DNA of 64,000 nucleotides from JAPLUA01 sp964625855 (GTDB lineage Bacteria; Verrucomicrobiota; Verrucomicrobiia; Limisphaerales; UBA8199). A program made the position numbers and the translations under genes. The stretch is from positions 1 to 64,000 of the forward strand of contig CAZVFC010000025.1 of NCBI GenBank assembly GCA_964625855.1, written 5' to 3'. This document shows positions 17,905 to 25,731 of this stretch, piece after piece (position 1 is the first letter of the stretch; every line of letters starts with the position of its first letter). The notes below the pieces were generated by a model that worked only from the letters and a program-made list of their open reading frames with translations, searched no databases and was not told the DNA's origin.

Positions 17905-18867
17905 ATGACAACGCAGCCGAGAGAAATGAGTGTGACCCAGCCGGTCGGTCAAGCGATAGACCGCGCCAGGAAGGTGCTATTCCAGCCATTCGATATCGGC
18001 AAATGGCTCGTGATCGGCTTTTGCGCCTGGCTGGCCTCTCTCGGCGAGGGGGGAGGATTTCCAGGCGGTTTCCACCTTGGCGGGTCGCCTCACGGTCACG
18101 GACGGCACAGCCTTCGCGCGGGACTCGATCAGGCGCGCGACTATGTGATGCAGAACATTGGGTGGATCGTCCCGTTGGTGATCGCCCTGGTGGCGGTGGG
18201 GCTGGTGATCTGGCTGGTCGTGCTGTGGCTGAGCAGCCGGGGACGATTCATGTTTCTGCATTGCGTGGCGCTTAACACCGCCGAGGTAAGCGTGCCTTGG
18301 ACCAGGTTTGACTCTGCTGCCAACAGCCTTTTCTTGTTCCGGCTGGTGATCGGCTTAATCAGCCTAGCGGTGACGCTGCCGCTGGTAGGCGGCCTGCTGC
18401 TTGTAGTGCTGCGGATGGTGATCCGCGAAGCGGTCAGCCCCGGGGGCCTGCTCCTGGCGGTGCTTTTCGTGTGCACCATGATGGTCCTTGGCATCGTCTT
18501 CTGGATCATCGGGCGGCTAACGACAGATTTTGTGGTCCCCCTTCAGTTCCTGCGCCGCAGCCGATGCCTCGAAGCGTGGCGGGAGTTGCGCGGGCTGCTG
18601 CCGGGCAACCTCGGCAACCTCGTTCTCTATCTTCTGTTCCGGATCGTGCTGGCCATTGCCATCGCCGCCATTCTGGTGGCGGTGGTGTTGGCGACGTGTT
18701 GCCTGGCCGGGTGCCTCTTTGCGCTGCCCTATCTCGGCACGGTCTTTCTGCTGCCCATCCTGGTATTCGAGCGGGCCTACTCCCTACATTACCTCGCCCA
18801 ACTCGGACCGGATTACGATGTCTTCGCTCCACCCGCGGCGGGAAGCTCCGCGATTCCGCCCGCCTGA
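17905..18867 (+). CDS. Polytopic integral membrane protein, unknown function
   Basis: The protein has 320 residues from the ATG at 17905; a TTG 36 bases upstream is the alternative start. It begins with QPVGQAIDRARKVLFQPFDI, then a Gly/His-rich loop (GFPGGFHLGGSPHGHGRHS). About five membrane segments follow, for example WIVPLVIALVAVGLVIWLVV and LLLAVLFVCTMMVLGIVFWI. The pattern resembles the DUF7544-type or 'glycerophosphoryl diester phosphodiesterase membrane domain'-like proteins. The C-terminus is Pro/Ala rich. It converges on the GH95 gene, with its stop adjacent to that gene's stop. Confidence 0.65.
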   Translation: MTTQPREMSVTQPVGQAIDRARKVLFQPFDIGKWLVIGFCAWLASLGEGGGFPGGFHLGGSPHGHGRHSLRAGLDQARDYVMQNIGWIVPLVIALVAVGLVIWLVVLWLSSRGRFMFLHCVALNTAEVSVPWTRFDSAANSLFLFRLVIGLISLAVTLPLVGGLLLVVLRMVIREAVSPGGLLLAVLFVCTMMVLGIVFWIIGRLTTDFVVPLQFLRRSRCLEAWRELRGLLPGNLGNLVLYLLFRIVLAIAIAAILVAVVLATCCLAGCLFALPYLGTVFLLPILVFERAYSLHYLAQLGPDYDVFAPPAAGSSAIPPA

Positions 18868-21267
18868 TCAGGGCTCCTCGGACTGCACGGTTCGTGTCGC
18901 ATGGTTGACGCGGACCGTGACCTCGCGCGGCGCCGGAGAGGTAATGCGGTAGCTGGTGGCCTTTCCGTCCTTCCAGTTGATGTCCACAGTGAACCCGCCG
19001 CGGGCGCGCAGGCCTTTGACCGAGCCGCTGGCCCAGGCGCCGGGCAGCGCCGGCAAGAGGTGCAGCACGAACTGCTGCCCGGCCGGCCCGGAACCCGGCG
19101 CGCGCTCGTGGCTCTGCAAAAGCATCTCGGCCAGACCGGCGCAGCCTCCGAAATTGCCGTCAATCTGGAACGGCGGGCAGTTGTCGAAGAGGTTGGGCAG
19201 CGTGCTGCGGCGCAGCAACGTCAGGTAGTGCTCGTGCGCCGCCTCGCCGTCCTGAAGCCGGGCAAAAAAGCTGACGATCCACGCGCGGCTCCAGCCCGTG
19301 CCGCCGCCGCCATGCGCCAGACGCTGCTCCAGCACCTTGCGCGCGCCCGCGAACAGTCCCGGCGTGGCCGGCGTAATGAGATCGAACGGATGCAGGCCGA
19401 CGAGGTGCGACATGTGCCGGTGGCCCGGCTCGGCTTCCGCATAAGGCTCGGCCCATTCGAGGATGCGGCCATCGGATCCGAGCTTGAGCGGCGGCAACTT
19501 CGCGCGCGCCGCTCCGATGCGCTTCCTCATCGCGTCATCCGTTTCCAGGATGGCCGCAGCCCGGTCTGTCGCCTCGAAGAGCGCCCGTACCAGGCTCATG
19601 TGATAGGTCGAACCGGCCGTGATGCGGAGGCGTTTTCCCGTTTGCGGATCCACGTATGAGTTCTCCGGCGACGTCGAGGGCGCAATGACGAGGCTGCCGT
19701 CGGGCGCGGCCACCAGCGTATCGAGCACAAACTCGGCCGAACCGCGCAGCACGGGGTAGAGCCGCTGCAGAAACCTGCGGTCGCCGGTGAACTGGTAGAA
19801 GTCGAACAACTGGGCAGCCATCCAGGCGCCGCAAAGCGGGTCGAGGCAGGCGTTGAGGAACTGGGATTCCAGCGTGGAGGCGCTGGGAGTCACGCGCCCG
19901 AAAGGATTGGTGGCCAGATACGCCACCCAGCCGTCGGACTCGTACAGGCGCCGGGCGGATTCCTGCCCGCGCCGCGCCAGGAGCTCGAGCCAGTCCATCA
20001 GCGGCTCGACAGTTTCCGGCAGGTTGGCCGCCCCGGCCGGCCAGTAATTCATCTGCAAGTTGATGTTCAGGTGGTAGTCGGCCTCCCAGGGGGCCCACAG
20101 CTTGTCATTCCAGATGCCCTGCAAATTCGCCGGCAGCCGCGCGGGCCGGCGCGAGCTGCCCATCAGCAGATAACGGCCGAACTGGAAATGCAGCGCCACC
20201 AGCCCGGGATCGTCCGCGCCTTTGCGAACGGCGGCGAGGCGCGCATCGGTCGGGAGTCGGTCCGCCGCCGGATTGTCTGCGCCGAGCCGGAGTGACACGC
20301 GGCGGAAGAGGGCGCGGTGCTCCTTGAGATGAGCCTCGAGCAGTTGCGCCCCGGTTCGCTTCGACGCCCGGGCGAGGATCGCTTCGCAGCGCTGGGCCGG
20401 GTCAATCGCGCGGTCGAAGTTGAGCCGCGCCGGATCGTAGTCGGTTGCCGCCGTGAGCAGGAGCACGGCCTCGGAAGCGTCGGTGATGTGAAGCCGCGAG
20501 TCCTCGGCCGTCACAGCCCCCTGTTCCGTCCGCGCGAGCAGCCGCGCGGCGAACCGCATGTGCGCGCCGCCGGGGCCGGAGCCGCCCGGGTTGTCGTCAT
20601 AGCCGCCGTCCTTCTTCTCCACGTCCACGATCTGGCCGTCGAGCCGCAGGCAGCCGCCGGCGGCAGCGGTCACGGTGGCATGGCGGGGACGGGTCAGACC
20701 CACGTGGAAATCAAGCCTGCCGGGCCGGTCGGTGATTATGCGCACTACCAGCACATCATCCGGCGCGGAGACGAAGACCTCGCGCGTGATCGTGGTGTCG
20801 CCGCGGCGGAAGCGGACCCGCGCCAGGCCGTCGGCCAGCAGAAGCTCGCGGCGATAAGCCGCGTTGGTTTCTGCGCCGCCGAACTCCAGCCACAAGTCGC
20901 CGAGCGGTTCGTAGGAGCGGAATGAGGTGGGCGTCGCCGTCAGATGTTTCAACCCGTAGGCCTGCGCCTCGGCGTTACGGCCGGCGAAGATCAGCCGGCG
21001 AACTTCGGCCAGGTGTTTGGGAAAGTCCTTTGGCCAGGCCTCGACCGGCTGCCCCGCCCAAATACTCTCCTCGTTAAGCTGGATGCGTTCTTCGGCGATG
21101 CCACCGAAGATCATCCCGCCCAGTCGTCCGTTGCCGACGGGCAGCGCTTCATTCCAGTTCGTCGCGGGCCGAGAGAACCAGATCGTGGTGGCGGGATCGG
21201 CCTCCGCTACGGCCAGCGCGGGAGCCAAAATCTGTGCGGCTGAAAGGATGGCCAGTGTCTGCCTCAT
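18868..21267 (-). CDS. GH95 alpha-L-fucosidase
   Basis: From the Met at 21267 the protein has 799 residues and a signal peptide (MRQTLAILSAAQILAPALAV). It opens with FSRPATNWNEALPVGNGRLG and NEESIWAGQP, hallmarks of GH95. The catalytic centre is visible as NINLQMNYWPA (the paired Asn that activate water, near residue 400) and FQIDGNFGG (near 700), with GGTGWSRAW between. The family removes L-fucose by inversion, mainly alpha-1,2-linked, and some members act on L-galactose. It lies 81 nt downstream of a sulfatase on the same strand, suggesting degradation of sulfated fucose-containing polysaccharide outside the cytoplasm. Confidence 0.92.
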   Translation of the reverse strand: MRQTLAILSAAQILAPALAVAEADPATTIWFSRPATNWNEALPVGNGRLGGMIFGGIAEERIQLNEESIWAGQPVEAWPKDFPKHLAEVRRLIFAGRNAEAQAYGLKHLTATPTSFRSYEPLGDLWLEFGGAETNAAYRRELLLADGLARVRFRRGDTTITREVFVSAPDDVLVVRIITDRPGRLDFHVGLTRPRHATVTAAAGGCLRLDGQIVDVEKKDGGYDDNPGGSGPGGAHMRFAARLLARTEQGAVTAEDSRLHITDASEAVLLLTAATDYDPARLNFDRAIDPAQRCEAILARASKRTGAQLLEAHLKEHRALFRRVSLRLGADNPAADRLPTDARLAAVRKGADDPGLVALHFQFGRYLLMGSSRRPARLPANLQGIWNDKLWAPWEADYHLNINLQMNYWPAGAANLPETVEPLMDWLELLARRGQESARRLYESDGWVAYLATNPFGRVTPSASTLESQFLNACLDPLCGAWMAAQLFDFYQFTGDRRFLQRLYPVLRGSAEFVLDTLVAAPDGSLVIAPSTSPENSYVDPQTGKRLRITAGSTYHMSLVRALFEATDRAAAILETDDAMRKRIGAARAKLPPLKLGSDGRILEWAEPYAEAEPGHRHMSHLVGLHPFDLITPATPGLFAGARKVLEQRLAHGGGGTGWSRAWIVSFFARLQDGEAAHEHYLTLLRRSTLPNLFDNCPPFQIDGNFGGCAGLAEMLLQSHERAPGSGPAGQQFVLHLLPALPGAWASGSVKGLRARGGFTVDINWKDGKATSYRITSPAPREVTVRVNHATRTVQSEEP

Positions 21268-21348
21268 GGCGGTTCGCGGATTGGCTTTGCGTTGGGCAGT
21301 CCGCTGCTGGTTGTCGGTGGTCCGTAGTCCGCAGTTCATGGTCTGCGA

Positions 21349-22788
21349 TCATTGGCCGGGCCCACTTGACGGCTTCGCATTCGGCTCTGCCTTTCCGGCG
21401 GCCTTCGCTGCCTTGCGCCCTCCCAGTCCCGGAAAGGCGGGTGGGATCAGTCCCTTATCCCAAGCGCTGAGCGTCGCCGCCAGGCGGTTGGCCTTCGTGG
21501 CCTGCGTCCCGGCGAGGTCCGTGGCTTCCGCGATGTCACGGGTGAGGTCGTAGAGTTCATTAGGTTGCGTACCTTGGCGCACCAGCTTTGCCCGACCCTC
21601 CAGGACAGCCCGTTGTTGGCCGCTGCGCCAGAACAGCCGATCATGCGGCGAGCCGGATCTTTCGCCATTCAGGAAAGGCACCAGATTCACACTGTCGTAT
21701 TTCCTGTCCGTCGGCATGGGTACGCCTGCGGAGGCCAGCACCGTGGCGAACACGTCGAGCGAAGACACCGGCTGGTCGTACGTCTTCCCTGCGGGCAATC
21801 GGCCGGGCCAGTTCACGATGAACGGCACGCGTACGCCGCCCTCATAAACTGAGCCTTTGCCCGCGCGCAGCGGCGTGTTGCTTGAGCCATTGCTCGCTGC
21901 CCCTATCGGACCGCCGTTGTCGCTGAGGAAGAAGATCAGGGTGCGCATGTCCTGCGCGGTCTCGCGCAAGGCGGCAAGGGTTTCGCCGACGGCGTCGTCC
22001 ATCAGGCTGACCTGCGCGGCATACTGGCGGCGCTTCGGGTTTGGGGTCGAGGCAAACTTCGCGAGGCGCTCCGCCGTCGGCTCGTGCGGCGTGTGCGGGG
22101 CGTTGAAGGCCAGGTAGAGAAACCACCGCTCGGCCCGGTGGCGGCGGATGAACGCGGCGGCCTCCTCACCGAACGCGAGGGTGAGGTGGTTGGTGACTTC
22201 AACCGCCTCGCCATTGCGTTTGATTGGGACGGTGTATTCGACCGCCGGATTCACCCGCCAATTCTGGTAGCGGTGTCCGCCTCCAATGAAACCGAACGTT
22301 TCCGCGAAGCCCCGTTTCAGCGGGCTGAACTCGGGCGCAGCGCCCAAATGCCATTTGCCAATCCAGCCGGTGACGTAGCTGGCCTCGCGCAGGAATGCAG
22401 GCAACAGCTTTTCTGAAACGGGCAGGCCCTCGCGGTGATCCTGCGGATCGTAAAACGGATTAGCCTCATGGCCGAGGCGTTGCTGGTAGCGCCCAGTCAT
22501 CAACCCGGCGCGCGTCGGACTGCAATACGGATGCGAGACGTAGCCCCTGCTGCACTGCACCCCCTCGCGGGCAAGCCGGTCGAGGTGCGGTGTGGGGATG
22601 TCCTGGCAGCCTTGGAAACCGACGTCGCCATAGCCATGGTCGTCGCTCAGGATTATGAGGATGTTGGGCCGGGGTGGAATACCGATCTCAACCGCCGCAG
22701 CATGCGGGAGCGCCGCGGCAACCAGAGCGAGTGTTGCAGCAATAATACGATTCACTGGAGTTGGACTTGAGAATCGCTGCCATTGCAT
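21349..22788 (-). CDS. Formylglycine-dependent sulfatase (arylsulfatase A family)
   Basis: The ATG at 22788 gives 479 residues; further upstream sequence is not protein-like. The signal peptide ends near PHAAA. NILIILSDDHGYGDVGF is the metal-binding N-terminus. YCSPTRAGLMTGRY holds Cys89, the residue converted to formylglycine in the C/S-x-P-x-R signature. WIGKWHLG and FLSDNGGPIG supply the remaining active-site Lys, His, Asp and Asn. It hydrolyses sulfate esters, probably of polysaccharides, in the periplasm. It needs a formylglycine-generating enzyme or maturase, not found here. It is co-directional with the GH95 fucosidase. Confidence 0.92.
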   Translation of the reverse strand: MQWQRFSSPTPVNRIIAATLALVAAALPHAAAVEIGIPPRPNILIILSDDHGYGDVGFQGCQDIPTPHLDRLAREGVQCSRGYVSHPYCSPTRAGLMTGRYQQRLGHEANPFYDPQDHREGLPVSEKLLPAFLREASYVTGWIGKWHLGAAPEFSPLKRGFAETFGFIGGGHRYQNWRVNPAVEYTVPIKRNGEAVEVTNHLTLAFGEEAAAFIRRHRAERWFLYLAFNAPHTPHEPTAERLAKFASTPNPKRRQYAAQVSLMDDAVGETLAALRETAQDMRTLIFFLSDNGGPIGAASNGSSNTPLRAGKGSVYEGGVRVPFIVNWPGRLPAGKTYDQPVSSLDVFATVLASAGVPMPTDRKYDSVNLVPFLNGERSGSPHDRLFWRSGQQRAVLEGRAKLVRQGTQPNELYDLTRDIAEATDLAGTQATKANRLAATLSAWDKGLIPPAFPGLGGRKAAKAAGKAEPNAKPSSGPGQ

Positions 22789-22992
22789 GCGGAAGAAAGG
22801 TAGCGCGCCCGTGGCGCGGTTACAACAAGCAAGCGCATGCCGGCGTCTTCGGCTCAAGTGGCGTTGAATGTACTTCAGCGACGGGCGTTGGGTTTGGAAG
22901 TGCTGATCAGTCGCTGCTGCCCCAGGTTGGTGATGCTGGCTTGCGCCCCAACCTCGACCTTCAACCGCTCCTCATTACCACCGGCCCGGCGC

Positions 22993-23185
22993 CCGGACTT
23001 TAGTCCGCAGCAACAGCAGCACCAGGTCGGCGCGGATTTTGGTCCGCACCAACTCCAGAATTGTCCCCAGCCTCGCATCGCCGACCGGCCGTCTGCCGCC
23101 GATCGTAGCGCCAGCCGGCAATCTGCCATAGATTGTAGCGCCGACTGGCAGTCGGCTGTATCGCGGATTGGCAATCCGCAGCCGC
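22993..23185. repeat. Array of short hyphenated palindromes
   Basis: Within the gene-free 22.86-23.57 kb stretch, small inverted repeats follow each other: GGACTTTAGTCC, GCGGATTTTGGTCCGC, CCGACTGGCAGTCGG and GCGGATTGGCAATCCGC. Two units near 23101-23160 share the frame GAT-C/T-GTAGCGCC followed by a palindrome with a GGC centre. They resemble dispersed non-coding palindromic repeats of Verrucomicrobiota genomes. Open frames across them are probably spurious. The remaining 22.86-22.99 and 23.19-23.57 kb hold no gene I can support. Confidence 0.6.
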
Positions 23186-23572
23186 CGCCGACTCCGAACG
23201 CTACGCCGCCCAATCCTTCGCTGGGTGGCTGTGGCCTCCCGAGGACGGCCACAACAGCGGGCTGCCTGTCCCCCGTGCGGCCCACCGGACGGGAGAGCCC
23301 TTTACGGGCCCTCTATGTGCTCCCTATGTGGACACCCCACCGGCACTCACCACCCCTCCCCGCGCGCGACCACACCAACCTCTCCATCCTGGCCCCGTGA
23401 GGCCAGGGATGCCCGGCTCGATTCAGGCTTCCCTGTCCCATTCCTTGCCCTCCGCGGGCAAACTCATTCAGCAGTATTTGGGCCGTGGAGAGGCTTCGGG
23501 GCACCGGTGTCTGGCGTCGGCCATCGAACAGAACAGGCAGAACGGCCACTGATCCTGTTATCCTGCTTGGCC

Positions 23573-23703
23573 GCTCAACAGCCCGACCTCCTTGCATCAG
23601 GAGCTTGACTCCTCGCCGGGCGTCGGGCAGGCTGCCTTCGGATGGACGAGTTTGTCTTCACGACTTTGGCTTTGCATTAATGACTTTGGCATCACTGTTA
23701 GGC
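23573..23703 (+). other. attC-like recombination site (first)
   Basis: The ends GCCGCTCAACAG (from 23570) and CTGTTAGGCGGC (to 23706) are inverted repeats matching at 10 of 12 positions. They contain GCTCAAC (fits RYYYAAC) at 23573-23579 and GTTAGGC (fits GTTRRRY) at 23697-23703. The length of 131 bp is within the attC range. A GCCCGAC/GTCGGGC pair and an AGGAG/CTCCT pair lie inside. The ATG of a small gene follows 10 bp after the site, as in integron cassettes. Confidence 0.45.
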
Positions 23704-23713
23704 GGCGCGTGAC

Positions 23714-24010
23714 ATGAGCGCAAACCCGAAGCAGACGCTGAGCGCGAAGATAGCCGTCGCCACCGGGCTGATGTGGATTTGCCTTCTAGCGTCCGGTGGA
23801 CCGTTGCTGTACGCCTTTTACCGAATCGTGGCATCCAGGCATCACCCTGAGGGCGGCTTCGAGGGAATGGCGATTCTCTTTACCCTGATACAGTGGGGCG
23901 TCGTGCTTCTGCTCCCGCTGCTTGGGTTTGCGTACGCACTCGGCTGGCGTCGCACTTTGCAGGACCGACTGCACAAGCTAGAGAGCCAGGAGGCGAGTGA
24001 TGCTGCCTAA
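23714..24010 (+). CDS. Small two-helix membrane protein (cassette-like gene)
   Basis: The 98-residue protein has two membrane segments: about 13-36 (VATGLMWICLLASGGPLLYA) and about 53-74 (FTLIQWGVVLLLPLLGFAYA). A charged C-terminal tail follows (RRTLQDRLHKLESQEASDAA). It is not recognised as a known family. It lies between two attC-like sites; its TAA stop is inside the R''-like heptamer GCCTAAC of the downstream site, a frequent arrangement in integron gene cassettes. No promoter of its own is evident. Confidence 0.6.
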   Translation: MSANPKQTLSAKIAVATGLMWICLLASGGPLLYAFYRIVASRHHPEGGFEGMAILFTLIQWGVVLLLPLLGFAYALGWRRTLQDRLHKLESQEASDAA

Positions 24011-24098
24011 CGAGCGCAGTGGAGTGGACGCGGGATGGCGCGTCCTGTTTACACTTCGGACACCAGTGGTCCCGCACCGTTGACCATCGTCGCTAGAC
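24005..24098 (+). other. attC-like recombination site (second)
   Basis: It starts with GCCTAAC (24005-24011, perfect RYYYAAC) and ends with GCTAGAC (24092-24098, 6/7 to GTTRRRY). Inside, GCGGGA and TCCCGC can pair. Length 94 bp. It separates two small plus-strand genes. Confidence 0.4.
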
Positions 24099-24112
24099 GA
24101 GCGTAGCGCACC

Positions 24113-24655
24113 ATGTCACGGATCATCCAGCTACTTCTGGCAGTTATCGCCGTATTCCTTCCAGGCTGCGATTCCGGGGCACAGAAGGTCGCCCTTTCTG
24201 ACCCGCGAGTTGCCCCGATGCTCCAGGCGATAGCAGCGGTTGATCGAGCCGCCCTTGGCTTCGCCTCCATCCCCACCAATGCGGTAGTCCTTTTGGTTGG
24301 TCGTCCGGTGGCGGGCTACGACGCGATGCTCTGCGTTTTCGACACACCGGCACTCAACGCGGGGATTCATCGCACGATCGGGTTCCGCAAAACGGCGACT
24401 GGCTACAAGTGGATTCTGGAGCAGGAGATTCACCCCGGCCCCAAGACATTCATCCAGAGCGGCAACAAAGACCGTCAGTGGCACACGGCGCACGAGTGGA
24501 TTATCATCACCTACGAAACCGAGAGCCTTATGGGACACCCGCCAGGCAAGCTGTGCGTTGACTATGACGGCCCGGACAGTCGGGTCGCCAAGCGCAAGGA
24601 CCTCACACTCGACGAAGTCAGGCCGATTTTGGCAGAGTGGACTCAGAAGCGCTGA
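24113..24655 (+). CDS. Putative lipoprotein of unknown function (cassette-like gene)
   Basis: The protein has 180 residues. MSRIIQLLLAVIAVFLPGCD is a type II signal peptide with LPGC as lipobox, so the mature protein should be lipid-anchored. The remainder mixes beta-like stretches (NAVVLLVGRPVAGYDAMLCV, EWIIITYETESL) with a polar C-terminus. No known family is recognised. It lies between the second and third attC-like sites, with its ATG 14 bp after the R'-like heptamer. Its size, orientation and isolation fit a gene cassette. Confidence 0.6.
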   Translation: MSRIIQLLLAVIAVFLPGCDSGAQKVALSDPRVAPMLQAIAAVDRAALGFASIPTNAVVLLVGRPVAGYDAMLCVFDTPALNAGIHRTIGFRKTATGYKWILEQEIHPGPKTFIQSGNKDRQWHTAHEWIIITYETESLMGHPPGKLCVDYDGPDSRVAKRKDLTLDEVRPILAEWTQKR

Positions 24656-24669
24656 GACATGAACATGTG

Positions 24670-24760
24670 GGCCAACTTTACGGTCGAGGGAATGGCGGCG
24701 GGTGGTGTCTCGTTGCCAATGCGCGCGTTTCCTGCCCGCCGCCATCGCTCGCCGTTAGAG
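24670..24760 (+). other. attC-like recombination site (third)
   Basis: The ends GGCCAAC (24670-24676, 6/7 to RYYYAAC) and GTTAGAG (24754-24760, 6/7 to GTTRRRY) flank a perfect 11-bp stem, ATGGCGGCGGG (24692-24702) with CCCGCCGCCAT (24735-24745). Length 91 bp. The start codon of the next gene follows after 4 bp. Confidence 0.4.
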
Positions 24761-24764
24761 CGAT

Positions 24765-25355
24765 ATGGCACTTGCGCTCTTGATGCAAGCTGTTGAAACC
24801 AAAATGGATTTGTCACCAGCACAACGTGAAGCCCTGCTCCGAGCGTTGAAAGCCCGTTTTGAGCAGAACATGAACCGCCATAAAGGTCTGGAATGGGCCA
24901 AAGTCCAAGCAAGGCTGGAAGCGAATCCTGAAAGACTGTGGTCACTCAAGGAAATGGAAAGGACTGGCGGTGAACCCGATGTCGTGGCTCACGATAGAAA
25001 GACCGGTGAATACGTCTTCTATGATTGTTCAGCGGAAAGTCCTAAGGGCCGCAGAAGCCTTTGTTACGACCGTCAAGGGCTGGAGGCAAGGAAAGCATTC
25101 AAGCCCAAAAACAGCGCTGTTGACCTGGCAGCGGCCATGGGCATTGAGCTTTTAGCGGAAGAACAATATCGAGAGCTGCAGAAGCTCGGAACCTTCGATA
25201 CGAAGACCTCGAGCTGGGTGAAAACAGCCTCGGATATCCGAGACCTCGGCGGCGCGCTCTTTTGTGATCGCCGCTACGGCCAGGTCTTCGTCTATCACAA
25301 CGGCGCGCAGTCGTACTACAGCGGGAGGGGGTTCCGCGGCTCGCTAAGGGTGTAA
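24765..25355 (+). CDS. DUF4256 family protein
   Basis: The 196-residue soluble protein fits DUF4256: FEQNMNRHKGLEWAKVQARL, GGEPDVVAHDRKTGEYVFYD, CSAESPKGRRSLCYDR, LGTFDTKTSSWVKT and GGALFCDRRYGQVFVYHNGA. The family is widespread, small and of unknown function, with strongly conserved charged and aromatic residues. By eye its base composition is less GC-rich than its neighbours, a sign of transfer. It is the last of three small plus-strand genes separated by attC-like sites. The sequence after its stop is a large hairpin repeat instead of another attC. Confidence 0.9.
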   Translation: MALALLMQAVETKMDLSPAQREALLRALKARFEQNMNRHKGLEWAKVQARLEANPERLWSLKEMERTGGEPDVVAHDRKTGEYVFYDCSAESPKGRRSLCYDRQGLEARKAFKPKNSAVDLAAAMGIELLAEEQYRELQKLGTFDTKTSSWVKTASDIRDLGGALFCDRRYGQVFVYHNGAQSYYSGRGFRGSLRV

Positions 25356-25360
25356 ATCGG

Positions 25361-25530
25361 TAAACCTTCGCAAACCCCCGCCGGGCCGGAGGGGCTCCCA
25401 GAGCGTGTACACCGGAGGTACACCGGAGGCACACCGGAGGTACACCGGAAAAGCCCTTGTGCATCCGGTGTACCTCCGGTGTGCCTCCGGTGTACCTCCG
25501 GTGTACACGCTCCGGAAGCCTCTTGTGCAT
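25361..25530. repeat. Dispersed hairpin repeat, copy 1 (49-bp perfect arms)
   Basis: The arms 25401-25449 and 25464-25512 are perfect 49-bp inverted repeats with a 14-nt loop. Each arm is built of 11-bp units of the type TACACCGGAGG. Weaker pairing extends the stem by about 13 bp. The left flank (TAAACCTTCGCAAACCC...) and the loop (...CCCTTGTGCA) recur in copy 2 at 61461. It starts 6 nt after the DUF4256 stop. The rest of 25513-25731 holds no recognised gene. Confidence 0.9.
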
Positions 25531-25731
25531 GGCATTCGGGTGGCCCTGGCCAGGCTCAGAACGATGGAGATGCCAGGGGCGTGAGTTTGTGCCCCCACCC
25601 GTCCGGTCCGTCTGCCGCCAACGGCTGACTCCGCGGCGCGCGGTTGCGGAGCCACGCGCTTTGCTCGTGCCTTGGCGCGCGCCGGCGCCGGGCTCGGCTC
25701 ATCGCCTGGCTCACCCGCGGAGAGTGCCGGC

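Noticed and set aside
25401..25512. CRISPR-like array of CACCGGAGG units
   Set aside because: Units are 11 bp, directly joined without spacers, and the two halves are inverted repeats, so it is a hairpin repeat.
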